Positions 1 through 7,899 of a stretch of DNA of 30,848 nucleotides are shown piece after piece. Positions within the stretch are counted from its first letter, which is position 1, and each line of letters begins with the position of its first letter. The notes under the pieces are model-generated. The model searched no databases, was not told the DNA's origin, and saw nothing but the letters and a program-made list of their open reading frames with translations. A program made the position numbers and the translations under genes. The DNA is from a virus. The stretch lies in IMG/VR virus record IMGVR_UViG_3300030106_004702, positions 1-30,848 of that record. One strand, given 5' to 3'.

Positions 1-145
1 CGGGGAAGTCTTGACAGAATATAACATCCGGATTATGTTCATTAATGTTTACGTCATATCTTAATCTTAATGTATTTGTGATGAGGTTGTCTTCTTTTAA
101 GAACCCGCCATACATCTTTTCAAAATTGATATCAATTGTTTTCAT
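1..145 (-). CDS. Probable GT10-family (fucosyl)transferase, N-terminus only
   Basis: The reading frame starts at an ATG at 145 and runs off the left edge after 48 codons, so it is 3'-truncated by the window. A GGAG Shine-Dalgarno sits 7 bases upstream of the ATG. The visible part has a short beta strand (IDINF), then an aromatic/GGF turn, EDN, and PDVIFCQDF at its end. This matches the usual start of bacterial and viral GT10 alpha-1,3-fucosyltransferases (I-x-F-x-D-F-W-x-G-F, EDNFF, then a PDYLFYS-like strand). GT10 enzymes transfer fucose from GDP-fucose, and a GDP-L-fucose synthase gene lies at 3582-4538 in the same array, which supports the call. The catalytic part lies outside the window, so the family is inferred from the N-terminus alone. 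It overlaps the upstream gene by 14 bases. Confidence 0.55.
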   Translation of the reverse strand, partial: MKTIDINFEKMYGGFLKEDNLITNTLRLRYDVNINEHNPDVIFCQDFP

Positions 146-419
146 TGAGTTTCTCCATACTCACCACAACTTTTATTGCTCCGGCTAGCCGTTCAAAATC
201 ACCATTGAATTTCCTGCCGACAAACTTCTTCACATCTCGCAATTCTCGTCCCGTGTACGACTCTGCAAGTCGATCTCTTTCACTCCCTAGAGCAGCGAGG
301 ACGTGTTGAGACGATGGACGAAAACCATACTCACTCTCACAAAAATTCTTTACCTGTTTATTGGTTGCTTTGACACCCAAATTAAGGGATGCCTGTCTTA
401 TACTTTCACTCTTGTTCAC
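132..419 (-). CDS. Small unknown protein, possible helix-turn-helix
   Basis: 95 residues. I chose the GTG at 419 because AAGGAGG lies 8 bases upstream of it. A longer TTG-started frame to 443 would have no such site. The N-terminal half has the pattern SESIRQASLNLG, an N-K-Q-V-K-N-F segment, then YGFRPSSQHV. This resembles small winged-helix or HTH modules in which a short helical hairpin precedes a serine-rich turn and a recognition helix. The C-terminal half is basic and helical (GRELRDVKKFVGRKF). I do not recognise a family. It lies between the GT47-like gene (14-base overlap) and the GT10-like gene (14-base overlap), so it is co-translated with the glycan island. It could be a regulator or a simple accessory protein, and the DNA-binding idea is inference only. 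Confidence 0.6.
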   Translation of the reverse strand: MNKSESIRQASLNLGVKATNKQVKNFCESEYGFRPSSQHVLAALGSERDRLAESYTGRELRDVKKFVGRKFNGDFERLAGAIKVVVSMEKLNENN

Positions 420-1239
420 TATTGATGCCTCCTTCTCTAGCAACTATCCTTTCATAACATCCTTCAAACGAGTAGTGGCTCTTGTATACTTCGCCGCCTC
501 TGGTTATTAGGTTTTGTATATTATTTATATCTGCTGTCATTTGCATTAGCTTATCATATAATGAAGGTAGCTCACTTACGTGACACAGGACTCCATATTC
601 CTCAAAGCTAAGCTCGTCTGCGAATGGAATCCAGCGTTCATCATATATGTATACTGGTATCACTCTAGCTTCCAGAGCTTCACAGATTCTAAAAGATGTT
701 TTACCATACCCTCTAGGGCATAGAGCAAAAATAGAATTTACTAAAATCTCTTGAAATCTATCAAAGGTAATACTTTCACTAATGAATATGCCTTGTTCTT
801 TACTCAATGTGGAAGCCATAACTTCTCTAACATTGTGCCTTCCATGTATAGCTCCGACAAAACTGGCTAATATGGTTCTGTCTTTTGAGTCTTGTGTATT
901 ATGAGGCATACAGTTAAGAGGATATGCGTAGTCTCCCACACCTCCGGATGAATACACTTTTAAGTTTAAGCCGTCGATATTATTAACTATACCGTCATCC
1001 CATTGACATATGGTAAAATATTCTTTTTCTTTATCTAGCGAGTCGAGATACTGCTGCAGATCAGACATGTCATCATTGCAGTAATTCTTTGACACGTAAT
1101 AATTCGTCCAGCATACAGGTAAATATTCTTTCTGAGTCGATGGAGATTCCTTACGAAACCTTTTGTAGAAGTACTCTTCAAAAATTTCATAGTTATGTGG
1201 AGGGTTTTCATGGTTAGTTTTGATCGCAAAATCATCCAT
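406..1239 (-). CDS. Exostosin-like glycosyltransferase (GT47-type)
   Basis: 277 residues, ATG at 1239 with GGAG 8 bases upstream. The C-terminal half carries the exostosin hallmark: a strand-turn FALCPRGYGKTSFR at about residues 170-185, followed by ICEALEARVIPVYI and a D-x-R-W-I-P-F segment. In the exostosin family this region forms the GT-B nucleotide-sugar site, with the conserved R and E contacting the donor. The N-terminal half (aromatic-rich, CQWDDG near residue 80) is the acceptor-side Rossmann domain. The protein is shorter than eukaryotic exostosins but fits the compact bacterial and viral versions. It overlaps the GT32 gene by 8 bases at its 5' end. The likely role is adding one sugar to a viral or host-surface glycan. 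Donor and acceptor cannot be read from the sequence. Confidence 0.75.
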   Translation of the reverse strand: MDDFAIKTNHENPPHNYEIFEEYFYKRFRKESPSTQKEYLPVCWTNYYVSKNYCNDDMSDLQQYLDSLDKEKEYFTICQWDDGIVNNIDGLNLKVYSSGGVGDYAYPLNCMPHNTQDSKDRTILASFVGAIHGRHNVREVMASTLSKEQGIFISESITFDRFQEILVNSIFALCPRGYGKTSFRICEALEARVIPVYIYDERWIPFADELSFEEYGVLCHVSELPSLYDKLMQMTADINNIQNLITRGGEVYKSHYSFEGCYERIVAREGGINSEQE

Positions 1240-2038
1240 TGTAGTGCTCCGATTTCTCTGACCAACTTGAATGCCATAAGTGGCAGGCCATTGTCCAAGG
1301 TTTATAGAAGGATTTAATTAGCTCCTCGGTAGGATCATGTCTTAGAGCTGCTGGGAAAGGATGGAATGTCGTAGATGGATATATCATGACTCCTTCATCA
1401 CCAACGGTTTCCAAGTAATGAAGCACGCTTCTAGTCAAAGCCCAAGGCCCTGTCTGAAATAATACTAGCGTGTGTGGACATGCTATATTCCAAGGGTTGT
1501 CTAATCGCATCTGGTCTATACATATATCTAATATAGGATGGTTAGGCATTGATGCCATAATTCCGTTATTAAGTTGTACAGGTCTTTCTAGACATATACC
1601 GGCATAGAAACAATACTTATCATGAGCGTGGGAAAAGTTACCATTACATAAGAAGTCAACGTCTACATAAAGGCCTCCATACCTCTTAAGTATTTCGTAT
1701 CGCAGCATGTCAGACTTATGTCCAAAACTATCAGTCTTTTCGTAAAGTTCTCTGTTTATCATTTGAGGGAGGAAGGTTTCAACCTTCTCATCATCCCAAA
1801 GCCAAACTTCAAACTCTGGATTGTTATCTTTCCAACCCTGAAGGATGCCTTCATATTTCTCAGGGAGCTTACACCCAAGCCATATGAAGTGAACTATTTT
1901 AGGTATGGCGCAATCCTCGTCATTTCTAGCCAAATTGTTTTCATAAGCATTCTTGACCATATCCCAGTGCGGATCTTGCCTAGCAAATTCAATGTCAAAC
2001 AAAGATGTCTCTATCTGACACATTTCAAAGAAACTCAT
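1232..2038 (-). CDS. GT32-family glycosyltransferase (OCH1/capsular type)
   Basis: 268 residues, ATG at 2038 with GAGG about 8 bases upstream, located two bases after the stop of the FkbM gene. The order of motifs is typical of GT32: IPKIVHFIWLG at residues 45-55, WLWDD at 79-83, then SDMLRYEILKRYGGLYVDVDF at 109-129, whose D126-x-D128 is the metal/nucleotide-sugar DXD motif. NNGIMAS follows at about 157-163. The family uses a GT-A fold and transfers mannose, galactose or related sugars from nucleotide donors with Mn2+. Two helices of low complexity precede the domain (residues 1-40). There are no membrane segments. It sits inside the glycan island and is probably cytoplasmic. Its substrate is unknown. 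Confidence 0.85.
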   Translation of the reverse strand: MSFFEMCQIETSLFDIEFARQDPHWDMVKNAYENNLARNDEDCAIPKIVHFIWLGCKLPEKYEGILQGWKDNNPEFEVWLWDDEKVETFLPQMINRELYEKTDSFGHKSDMLRYEILKRYGGLYVDVDFLCNGNFSHAHDKYCFYAGICLERPVQLNNGIMASMPNHPILDICIDQMRLDNPWNIACPHTLVLFQTGPWALTRSVLHYLETVGDEGVMIYPSTTFHPFPAALRHDPTEELIKSFYKPWTMACHLWHSSWSEKSEHYNG

Positions 2039-2039
2039 A

Positions 2040-2681
2040 TTATAACCTCACGTACAGGGCATCGCCCCAGCTTTCTGATTGCCAAAATGTGTGAGCCCTA
2101 CCAAGCCCAAACTTATTCATAACCTCATCTATATCTCCTACCATTGGGCAGTTCTCATAGACCTCATCTCTATTAACCTCAATAACAGCTAGGTCAACTT
2201 GAGACAGGAATTTTAATCCTCCGGTAAGAACCTCTAGCTCGTAACCTTGAACATCAATATTCAAAAAGTTGTAACCAGTAGTATCAATACTATTATCTTC
2301 TAAAAAGTTATCTAGACACTCAACTTTTACTTCTTGCTTAGAATTAAATTTCACATGTGGGTGTTCTGTCAGGTGTTTCTTGGGTCTGTAGAGAGAACTG
2401 GAAGCGCCAGAACCGTTAGCAATCCCGCCGTCTGTGTGAGAGATAAACATTTCCGCTGTGTGCTGGTAGCTTCCTAAAGCAACATTGAAAATTCTTTCAT
2501 CTCCTATACACTTAGCCTTGACTATTTCGTATAAGCTTTTTTGAGGTTCAAACATTATTGTATTTGTTAGACCCATGGACCTATAAGCTTCTAGCTCCTC
2601 ACCCACAAAAGCTCCCACATGCAGAGCTCCGCCTATTTTGATTTGTAAATGTTCTGCTATTTGTTGTAAGTTGAATATCAT
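2040..2681 (-). CDS. FkbM-family methyltransferase
   Basis: 213 residues. I chose the ATG at 2681 because it overlaps the upstream stop as ATGA and has AGAGGG six bases ahead. A 13-residue longer frame has no such signal. The SAM-binding motif I is GALHVGAFVGEE near residues 17-28, with the acidic post-I residue in MFEPQ. The FkbM signature NFLNIDVQGYELEVLTGG follows, and ends with LAVIEVN. FkbM enzymes O-methylate hydroxyls, often on sugars in exopolysaccharide or glycoprotein clusters. That fits the surrounding glycosyltransferases, so capping or decorating a glycan is the likely job. The C-terminal segment (HTFWQSESWGDALYV) is aromatic and typical of the family. Confidence 0.85.
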   Translation of the reverse strand: MIFNLQQIAEHLQIKIGGALHVGAFVGEELEAYRSMGLTNTIMFEPQKSLYEIVKAKCIGDERIFNVALGSYQHTAEMFISHTDGGIANGSGASSSLYRPKKHLTEHPHVKFNSKQEVKVECLDNFLEDNSIDTTGYNFLNIDVQGYELEVLTGGLKFLSQVDLAVIEVNRDEVYENCPMVGDIDEVMNKFGLGRAHTFWQSESWGDALYVRL

Positions 2682-3604
2682 AATAAACCCTCTAATATAT
2701 TTATTTCTTGGTGGGGACATACTATATTATCTATAGTTATATCATCTAGTTTGATTCTTCGACCTTCGTCAAATTCGTCCTTCAGGTCTAGAGCTGTATA
2801 ATTATATACATCTCCACTTCTGTTTGCTGTAGTGTTCTGTACTCTATTGTTTGGGGAGTTAACTACAGCACTATATTCAAGACAGGTCATTAGCGGCGGC
2901 ATATCGAAGAAAAATCTCTGAAGTTTTGATTCAAACTCATTGGGGGTTTGGCTCCAAGCGTGCTTTGCTCTGGGGACTTCCCCGCAGTTATCGTAATGCT
3001 GGTTCAGGACGCATAATTCCTCAATAAATTTTTTCATATGACTAACCTTGAATATATGCCCATCTACAGAAAGTGGGTATGCCCAGTATCCACCAGTAGG
3101 GATTGAAGTTCTATTCCAAGCTAGTAAATTGCCTAGTCTCATTACCTCTGATGGAACGGCATCTCCTCTAAGGACACCGTCTCCATAATCTCTCATTGTT
3201 GTGTTCGCACCAAGCCTTAAGGACACACAACACGCATTGTTTTTAAATGCTAAGCTAACATCTTCTTTTGTTATCCCAAGGCTTTTGTAGATAATGTCAT
3301 CATCTGTAAAGAATGTTATGTATTCGACTGGGTCAGAGTATACTGCACGATAAGTTTCAGGCATTTCATCATAATACTTAGAGGTTATGATAGCTTGTAT
3401 ATCATCAAATATATTACGGCTCTGCTTAAAAAACACAACTGAAGGATGCTCAGTGATTAATTTTTCGTAACTTTCATCATAACCTTGAGATGTAGTATAC
3501 AAGACCACAGTCTGGCTACTAGGGAAAAAGTTCTTTTTTATGCTCTGTAGACATAGGTCAAGCTGTAGAGGTCTATCTTTGCTAAATACGATTGAGGTAA
3601 ACAT
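2678..3604 (-). CDS. GT-A-fold glycosyltransferase-like protein
   Basis: 308 residues. The ATG at 3604 is preferred because AGAGGAG lies just upstream (short, 4-base spacer) and the conserved core begins at once (FTSIVFSKDRPLQLD). Longer in-frame ATGs would place this site inside the gene. The sequence starts like a GT-A fold: a first strand followed by a KDRP turn, a helix with LCLQSIKKN, and then a second strand. A DDD triad (FFTDDDIIYK) sits where a metal-binding DXD would be. The C-terminal part has a run of small motifs (SLRLGANTTM, GYWAYPLSVDGHIF) of unknown role. It belongs to no numbered GT family I can name. It ends with an ATGA overlap into the FkbM gene. The donor is unknown. Glycosyltransferase is the best reading, but a nucleotide-sugar-binding non-enzyme is possible. 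Confidence 0.65.
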   Translation of the reverse strand: MFTSIVFSKDRPLQLDLCLQSIKKNFFPSSQTVVLYTTSQGYDESYEKLITEHPSVVFFKQSRNIFDDIQAIITSKYYDEMPETYRAVYSDPVEYITFFTDDDIIYKSLGITKEDVSLAFKNNACCVSLRLGANTTMRDYGDGVLRGDAVPSEVMRLGNLLAWNRTSIPTGGYWAYPLSVDGHIFKVSHMKKFIEELCVLNQHYDNCGEVPRAKHAWSQTPNEFESKLQRFFFDMPPLMTCLEYSAVVNSPNNRVQNTTANRSGDVYNYTALDLKDEFDEGRRIKLDDITIDNIVCPHQEINILEGLL

Positions 3605-4538
3605 CGAACTCCTCTGCATTGTCATTAAACCAATCTATAGTGCTTTCCAGTCCCTCTAGCAAGTCAATTTTTGGCTCATAACCCAGTCGTTCTTTGGCTC
3701 TAGTTATATCTAGCTGTCTTCTAGGCTGACCATCTGGATAGTCAGAATTAAAATATATAGCCCCTTTATAGCCCATTATTTCTGCAATAGTATGGGCAAG
3801 GTATTTTATTTGTATCTCGCCACCAGTTCCTATATTTATTGGTTCTGGAGAAACATCCTTTTCAAGCGAAAGAGCAATGGCGTCAGCACAGTCTTTAACG
3901 TGTAAGAATTCTCTGCTAGCATTGCCAGTTCCCCAAACCTCCACTGACTCTAAGTCAAACTTCATAGCCTTATGAAACCTTAGTATCAGTGCTGGAATTA
4001 CATGACTTATAGCAGGATCAAAGTTGTCATGAGACCCGTACATGTTAACAGGAATGAGATTAACACCGTTAAAATCGTATTGCTCATGATATGATTGCAC
4101 AAGCTGCATAAGTGCTTTCTTCGCAATTCCGTATGGTGCGTTTGTTTCTTCTGGATAGCCATTCCACATATCTTCCTCTTTAAAAGGGACAGGCGTAAAT
4201 TTAGGATACGCACAAACAGTACCGACCATTACGAACTTCTCAACCTTATTGATTCTAGAGGCTTCGATAGTGTTGGTCCCCATGACTAAGTTATTATATA
4301 TAAACAATCCGGGATTGTCTTTGTTTGCCCCAATACCTCCAACAGTAGCGGCTAGATGAATAACCGCGTCAGGCTTCTTGTGTTTGAAAAAATGAAAGGT
4401 CTCTTCCGAACATGTGAGGTCAACAGAGCTGCCTATTGGTAGCAAGTTGGTATAGCCTTGTGACTGCAGCCTGTCTACAACGGCCTTGCCTAAGAATCCT
4501 GTCCCACCTGTTATTAGAATTTTTTTATCTTTATGCAT
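3582..4538 (-). CDS. fcl: GDP-L-fucose synthase (GDP-4-keto-6-deoxymannose epimerase/reductase)
   Basis: 318 residues, a normal length for the family. This NADPH-dependent short-chain dehydrogenase makes GDP-L-fucose from GDP-4-keto-6-deoxymannose by 3,5-epimerisation and reduction. The nucleotide loop is GGTGFLG at 11-17, and HLAATVGG follows at 61-68. The active-site residues fall at the same numbers as in the well-studied E. coli enzyme: C109, Y136, K140 and H179. The position of the catalytic Ser107 holds threonine (GTVCAY), a conservative change also seen in relatives. The rest of the sugar-nucleotide pocket is present (NIGTGGEI, DGQPRR). GDP-mannose 4,6-dehydratase, which makes its substrate, is not in the window and may come from the host or lie beyond the left edge. 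Together with the GT10-like gene at the left edge this implies fucosylation. Confidence 0.92.
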   Translation of the reverse strand: MHKDKKILITGGTGFLGKAVVDRLQSQGYTNLLPIGSSVDLTCSEETFHFFKHKKPDAVIHLAATVGGIGANKDNPGLFIYNNLVMGTNTIEASRINKVEKFVMVGTVCAYPKFTPVPFKEEDMWNGYPEETNAPYGIAKKALMQLVQSYHEQYDFNGVNLIPVNMYGSHDNFDPAISHVIPALILRFHKAMKFDLESVEVWGTGNASREFLHVKDCADAIALSLEKDVSPEPINIGTGGEIQIKYLAHTIAEIMGYKGAIYFNSDYPDGQPRRQLDITRAKERLGYEPKIDLLEGLESTIDWFNDNAEEFDVYLNRI

Positions 4539-5577
4539 TGAATTGCTCCTTAGCCTGATTCCATCCGGTAATCATTTTGTCGGCTTCTTTATCAAGACCA
4601 AAGTATCTAAACACTTCAGCAGCTCTATGAAAGTTAGTATGGTTATTCAGAACGAAGTCTTTTCCTATCCTGCTAATACCATCTCGTTCTTCCTTGTTCT
4701 CTAAATAGTGATTAATCTTATATTCAAAGTCAGAGGGGGAGTCTGCAAAAACTACACCGTTACCGTAAAATATATTTCTTATAGATGTTATATTATCGGA
4801 TATACAGAAGCCTCCCGCACACAATATTTTAAAACATCTTTCATTGATGTCAAAGCCATATTCGTGAGCGTGTGGCTCGCTTAGGTTTGGACATATTTTA
4901 GCGGAAGCGAAGAGATTCTTCACATCGGAATCTGCTATTACGCCGCAGTATTGGTTCACATTAGTCCAAGGTTGGTTGCCAAATATTTTAATATTATAGT
5001 TGCCTACTGGATCGCAGAGCGGTGTTAAGTAAGCGTCTATGATCAAACCTTTATACGGCCAATATCCTCCTACAAAACCAATATCACAGGCGAGGCTGTC
5101 CTTATACTCTGAGTCTACATACTCTTCAACGTCTGCGCACATTATTAAAGACTTAGCATCTATTCCGATATCCTTGTACTTAGAATGAGTTATATTCATA
5201 GCAGGCTGATCGTAATGTATATGAACAAAGTCTGGCTGGCCAGTTTCGCTCTTTAGCTTTTCCAGCAGCTTAATCTGCTCTTCTGTAGCGTACAAAACAT
5301 TAAGTCTTGGGTCTGGAGCGATATCTCCCCAGTCTCCCGACCTCAAGCCAATCTTTAGGTGTGGCCTCTCGTATATACACTTTACAAGTGGGTTGGTCAA
5401 GTTATACGCTTGTCCCAGAAATATATCAGGTTCAAATGTATCAAAAGCATCGAAAGCACTCATATTGTGGCAGTCCCATAAAGACGCCTCATGTCCCGCA
5501 GCTCTAAATGCTCTAGCTAGTGCCGTCCTTTGGTAGTAATGAGCGTGACGACCATCGCTAGATATTAAAATCTTCAT
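4531..5577 (-). CDS. CgeB-like glycosyltransferase (GT-B fold)
   Basis: 348 residues, ATG at 5577 with AAGGA about 8 bases upstream. It has two Rossmann halves. The first strand and loop (KILISSDGRHAHYYQRTALARAF) and the D-I-F-L-G-Q segment near residue 55 match the start of CgeB/DUF3880-type glycosyltransferases. The C-terminal half has CDIGFVGGYWPYKG, then FASAKICPNLSEPHAHEYGFDINERCFKILCAGGFC, in which the DINERCFKILCAGGF stretch is the donor-binding region of this group. These enzymes occur in spore-coat, flagellin and phage glycan clusters. It is cytoplasmic, with no signal or membrane segments. It overlaps fcl by 8 bases and the nucleotidyltransferase gene by 20 bases. Confidence 0.75.
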   Translation of the reverse strand: MKILISSDGRHAHYYQRTALARAFRAAGHEASLWDCHNMSAFDAFDTFEPDIFLGQAYNLTNPLVKCIYERPHLKIGLRSGDWGDIAPDPRLNVLYATEEQIKLLEKLKSETGQPDFVHIHYDQPAMNITHSKYKDIGIDAKSLIMCADVEEYVDSEYKDSLACDIGFVGGYWPYKGLIIDAYLTPLCDPVGNYNIKIFGNQPWTNVNQYCGVIADSDVKNLFASAKICPNLSEPHAHEYGFDINERCFKILCAGGFCISDNITSIRNIFYGNGVVFADSPSDFEYKINHYLENKEERDGISRIGKDFVLNNHTNFHRAAEVFRYFGLDKEADKMITGWNQAKEQFNA

Positions 5578-6274
5578 TCTTTAAATCCTTCATACAATCT
5601 ATTTCTAATATTGACATATCTTTAGGTTCTACTGTGTAAAGATTACCACCTTTATTTATAACCATATTGAGAGCTTCAAAACTCAAAAATCTCTTTGTGT
5701 CTTCGGAAGACTTGTTGCATACACTTCTTAGTAGCTGGAACTCCTTGCCACAGAAGTATGCTATTTGCCCCCACTTTATAGGTAGTCCATGAGAAAATAT
5801 AGTAGCTTTATCTTTCACAGATGTGACTCCTACCTCTTTCTTGCTTAACATTCCACGGCTATCAGCTATAGCAAACGACTTAGAATAGTCCAGACTATCT
5901 AAGGTCGCTGCATTAAAATACAAATCCCCATGCATTATTAGTAGTGTTTCAGTTGTGCAGTTATTTACTAGCAATCTAAGTGTTTCAAATGATCCCGTAT
6001 TAGAGTAGTTTTGATTTTCTACCAATCTTACATTATCTCTAGGGTATCCTTTTTTCATTATCTTGTTTGCGCCTACACCTACACCTACAATTATTTCCGG
6101 CGAAGTGAATAGATTATTGATAAGATTTATCTGATAAGACAGTAGGCTATCAGAGCCAACCTTTATTAAGCTTCTAGGCTCATAAGATTTAATTTTGTTT
6201 CCTATACCAGCAGAAAGTATCCCAACAGTTGTAGAGTGAGCTTCTTTTTTAATTACTTTGGTGTATCTAGGCAT
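5558..6274 (-). CDS. Sugar nucleotidyltransferase-like protein
   Basis: 238 residues, ATG at 6274 with GGAGGA four bases upstream. It looks like the NTP-transferase fold that makes NDP-sugars. The N-terminal loop VGILSAGIGNKIKSYEPRSL takes the place of the usual LAAGxGxRLxPxTxxxPKxL, followed by IKVGSDSLLSYQI. A second strand holds IIVGVG, and LLIMHGDLYF replaces the metal-binding GD. The classic arginine of the G-x-G-x-R loop is missing, as an asparagine-lysine pair stands in its place. The protein is also shorter than RmlA-type enzymes and resembles the compact choline/sugar-phosphate nucleotidyltransferases of LicC type. It may supply an activated sugar or phospho-substituent for the island, but the altered loop leaves activity uncertain. 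Confidence 0.65.
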   Translation of the reverse strand: MPRYTKVIKKEAHSTTVGILSAGIGNKIKSYEPRSLIKVGSDSLLSYQINLINNLFTSPEIIVGVGVGANKIMKKGYPRDNVRLVENQNYSNTGSFETLRLLVNNCTTETLLIMHGDLYFNAATLDSLDYSKSFAIADSRGMLSKKEVGVTSVKDKATIFSHGLPIKWGQIAYFCGKEFQLLRSVCNKSSEDTKRFLSFEALNMVINKGGNLYTVEPKDMSILEIDCMKDLKNEDFNI

Positions 6275-7091
6275 TTTGTCCTCCAGAAATTATTGCAGCA
6301 TTATTCTGGAATATTTCCGGAGTCATCTTCATTGATTGGTTTTGTCCCGTTTCCCTTACTACTGATAAGGGTTCAGGAATGTGAGACATCATACACACAT
6401 CGGATAATCTCAACCATAAATCATAATCTTCGGTGCATCCTATAAACTCTTGGCTTCCGGGCCCATGTAGAGCGCTGTTATAAAACTCTTTGTTTTCTAG
6501 GTTGACTATTGATTCTAGAAAATCCTTTTTTATAACTCCAGCACTATGCACTATACATTGTCTACGCAGCTCATCCCTTGAGTAAGGGTACTTATACTCA
6601 TACTTATTGTAGTCTGAGCCATTGGTAGTCCTATGGATCACATAGTCGGAATAAGTTACGCCTATCTCCCCATGTTCCACCATCTTGTTTACATGTTTTC
6701 TTATTTTTGATGGAGCGTACATGTCATCTGCATCCAAGATAGCAATATAGTCTGCCCATTGCCACGCTTCCCAAATAGCGACATTCCTAGCAGTGCTAGC
6801 TCCAGAGTTTCTAATATTAAATACCCAAAGATTAAGATCATCACACACAAAAAATTTCATCGGCCCACTATAGTATGGAGTAGATACCTGATGTTCATCC
6901 GTGCCAGAAGTCCAGTCGTCTTCAAAGTGCTCATTAAGCATCTCCCAAGACCCGTCTGAAGATCCATCATCTACAACCACAATACGGATGTCACCCTCAT
7001 AATCCTGATTTAAAGCGCTTTTTATCGCTTCTACTACATATTTTCCATAGTTGTAATTGCTGATTATTATTGCTACTTTAGGGAGTTCCAT
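6267..7091 (-). CDS. GT2-family glycosyltransferase
   Basis: 274 residues, ATG at 7091 with GGGAGGA upstream. It is a textbook GT2: VAIIISNYNYGKYVVEAIKS at the N-terminus, VVVDDGSSDGS near residue 40 with the nucleotide-binding aspartates, GASTARNVAI near 97, and the DXD motif in ILDADD near 116. The catalytic-base region EDYDLWLRL lies near 222. Between the first two motifs there is an insertion of about 30 residues (CDDLNLWVFN) not present in the smallest GT2s. It probably adds a hexose or N-acetylhexosamine to a glycan in the cytoplasm. It overlaps the genes on both sides by 8 and 14 bases, consistent with coupled translation. Confidence 0.88.
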   Translation of the reverse strand: MELPKVAIIISNYNYGKYVVEAIKSALNQDYEGDIRIVVVDDGSSDGSWEMLNEHFEDDWTSGTDEHQVSTPYYSGPMKFFVCDDLNLWVFNIRNSGASTARNVAIWEAWQWADYIAILDADDMYAPSKIRKHVNKMVEHGEIGVTYSDYVIHRTTNGSDYNKYEYKYPYSRDELRRQCIVHSAGVIKKDFLESIVNLENKEFYNSALHGPGSQEFIGCTEDYDLWLRLSDVCMMSHIPEPLSVVRETGQNQSMKMTPEIFQNNAAIISGGQNA

Positions 7092-7899
7092 TTATAAAGT
7101 CCTCCCAAGACGAAACGAGGTCTGAATCTACAATCTCCATCTCACCCAACTTTTCCCTGAAGGTTACTTCTTGGTCTTCTCCTTCTACAGTGAATATACT
7201 GTTTCCTCCTAAAAGTTTATATATAGCAGTTTGGAATATAAAGCCATTGTTGCTCTCGTCATACGGCTCAACAACTACAAGTCTACGCAGCTCAATATTG
7301 ATGCGATTATGAACCTTTTCGATAATATCTGTTCTTATTTCTTCATTGGACGAGCCGACATAAACCCAGCCATTTTTGCCATGCTTGAACGCTTCATCAA
7401 TTAAAGAGAGGTCGCCAGACTCTACTAAGCTTAACACAATATGATACTCAGTCTCTTCAAAGTCAAAGCTAGAAGCCAACAGCTCTTGGAGCTCTTCATT
7501 GTACTCTACTTTAGGATTAATAATACATATGTATCTCGGAGAGCCTATAGTCTGTGTCTTTAGCTCATCTAGACGTTTCTTCATATCTGAGATTGCATTC
7601 TCACTAGAATCTCTAAGGAAAATGAAGAACCCCATTCGTGGACAAACTTCGTCCATCGCAGTTGCCTTTAAATCTTTTTTCTCTTCTTCTGTTAAATGGT
7701 TGAGCCATTCATCCGGTCTATACGTATTACAAAATCTATCAAAAACAAAACATTTTTTAGAATCTTTGTCTTTCTTTTCTTTTGTAAAAGTGGGATTAAA
7801 GGTAGGAATTCTACCCAGTTTGCAGGCTACCTGCTCCTTGCCTTTTTTATCATACTCAGCAAAAAGACAACCTTCACAATTTGTTTTGACTTTATACAT
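7078..7899 (-). CDS. Unknown protein with N-terminal cysteine cluster, in glycan island
   Basis: 273 residues, ATG at 7899 with GAGGAGA upstream. Residues 1-65 hold a cysteine cluster: NCEGCLFAEYD (C8, C11), ACKLGR (about C26), KKCFVFDRFCNTYRPDEW (about C50 and C57). The spacing suggests a small zinc or iron-sulphur knuckle, and similar FCNTYRP-ending modules occur in hypothetical phage proteins. The remaining 200 residues alternate strands and helices (RYICIINPKVEYNEEL, EYHIVLSL, GWVYVGSSNEE, RRLVVVEPYDESNNGFIFQ), like a GT-A-type Rossmann half without a clear DXD. It is flanked by the GT2 gene and a methyltransferase-like gene, so a role in the glycan pathway is likely. A diverged glycosyltransferase or a scaffold for one is the best guess. 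I do not recognise a named family. Confidence 0.6.
   Translation of the reverse strand: MYKVKTNCEGCLFAEYDKKGKEQVACKLGRIPTFNPTFTKEKKDKDSKKCFVFDRFCNTYRPDEWLNHLTEEEKKDLKATAMDEVCPRMGFFIFLRDSSENAISDMKKRLDELKTQTIGSPRYICIINPKVEYNEELQELLASSFDFEETEYHIVLSLVESGDLSLIDEAFKHGKNGWVYVGSSNEEIRTDIIEKVHNRINIELRRLVVVEPYDESNNGFIFQTAIYKLLGGNSIFTVEGEDQEVTFREKLGEMEIVDSDLVSSWEDFINGTP

Noticed and set aside
1718-2122. Plus-strand ORFs such as this 134-codon frame
   Set aside because: Every plus-strand frame lies over a well-supported minus-strand gene, has no domain sense, and no plus-strand start signal. They are shadows.
4991-4998. Other TATAATAT copies (also at 8923-8930) as promoters
   Set aside because: Both lie inside glycosyltransferase genes and neither has TGTC 18 bases upstream.
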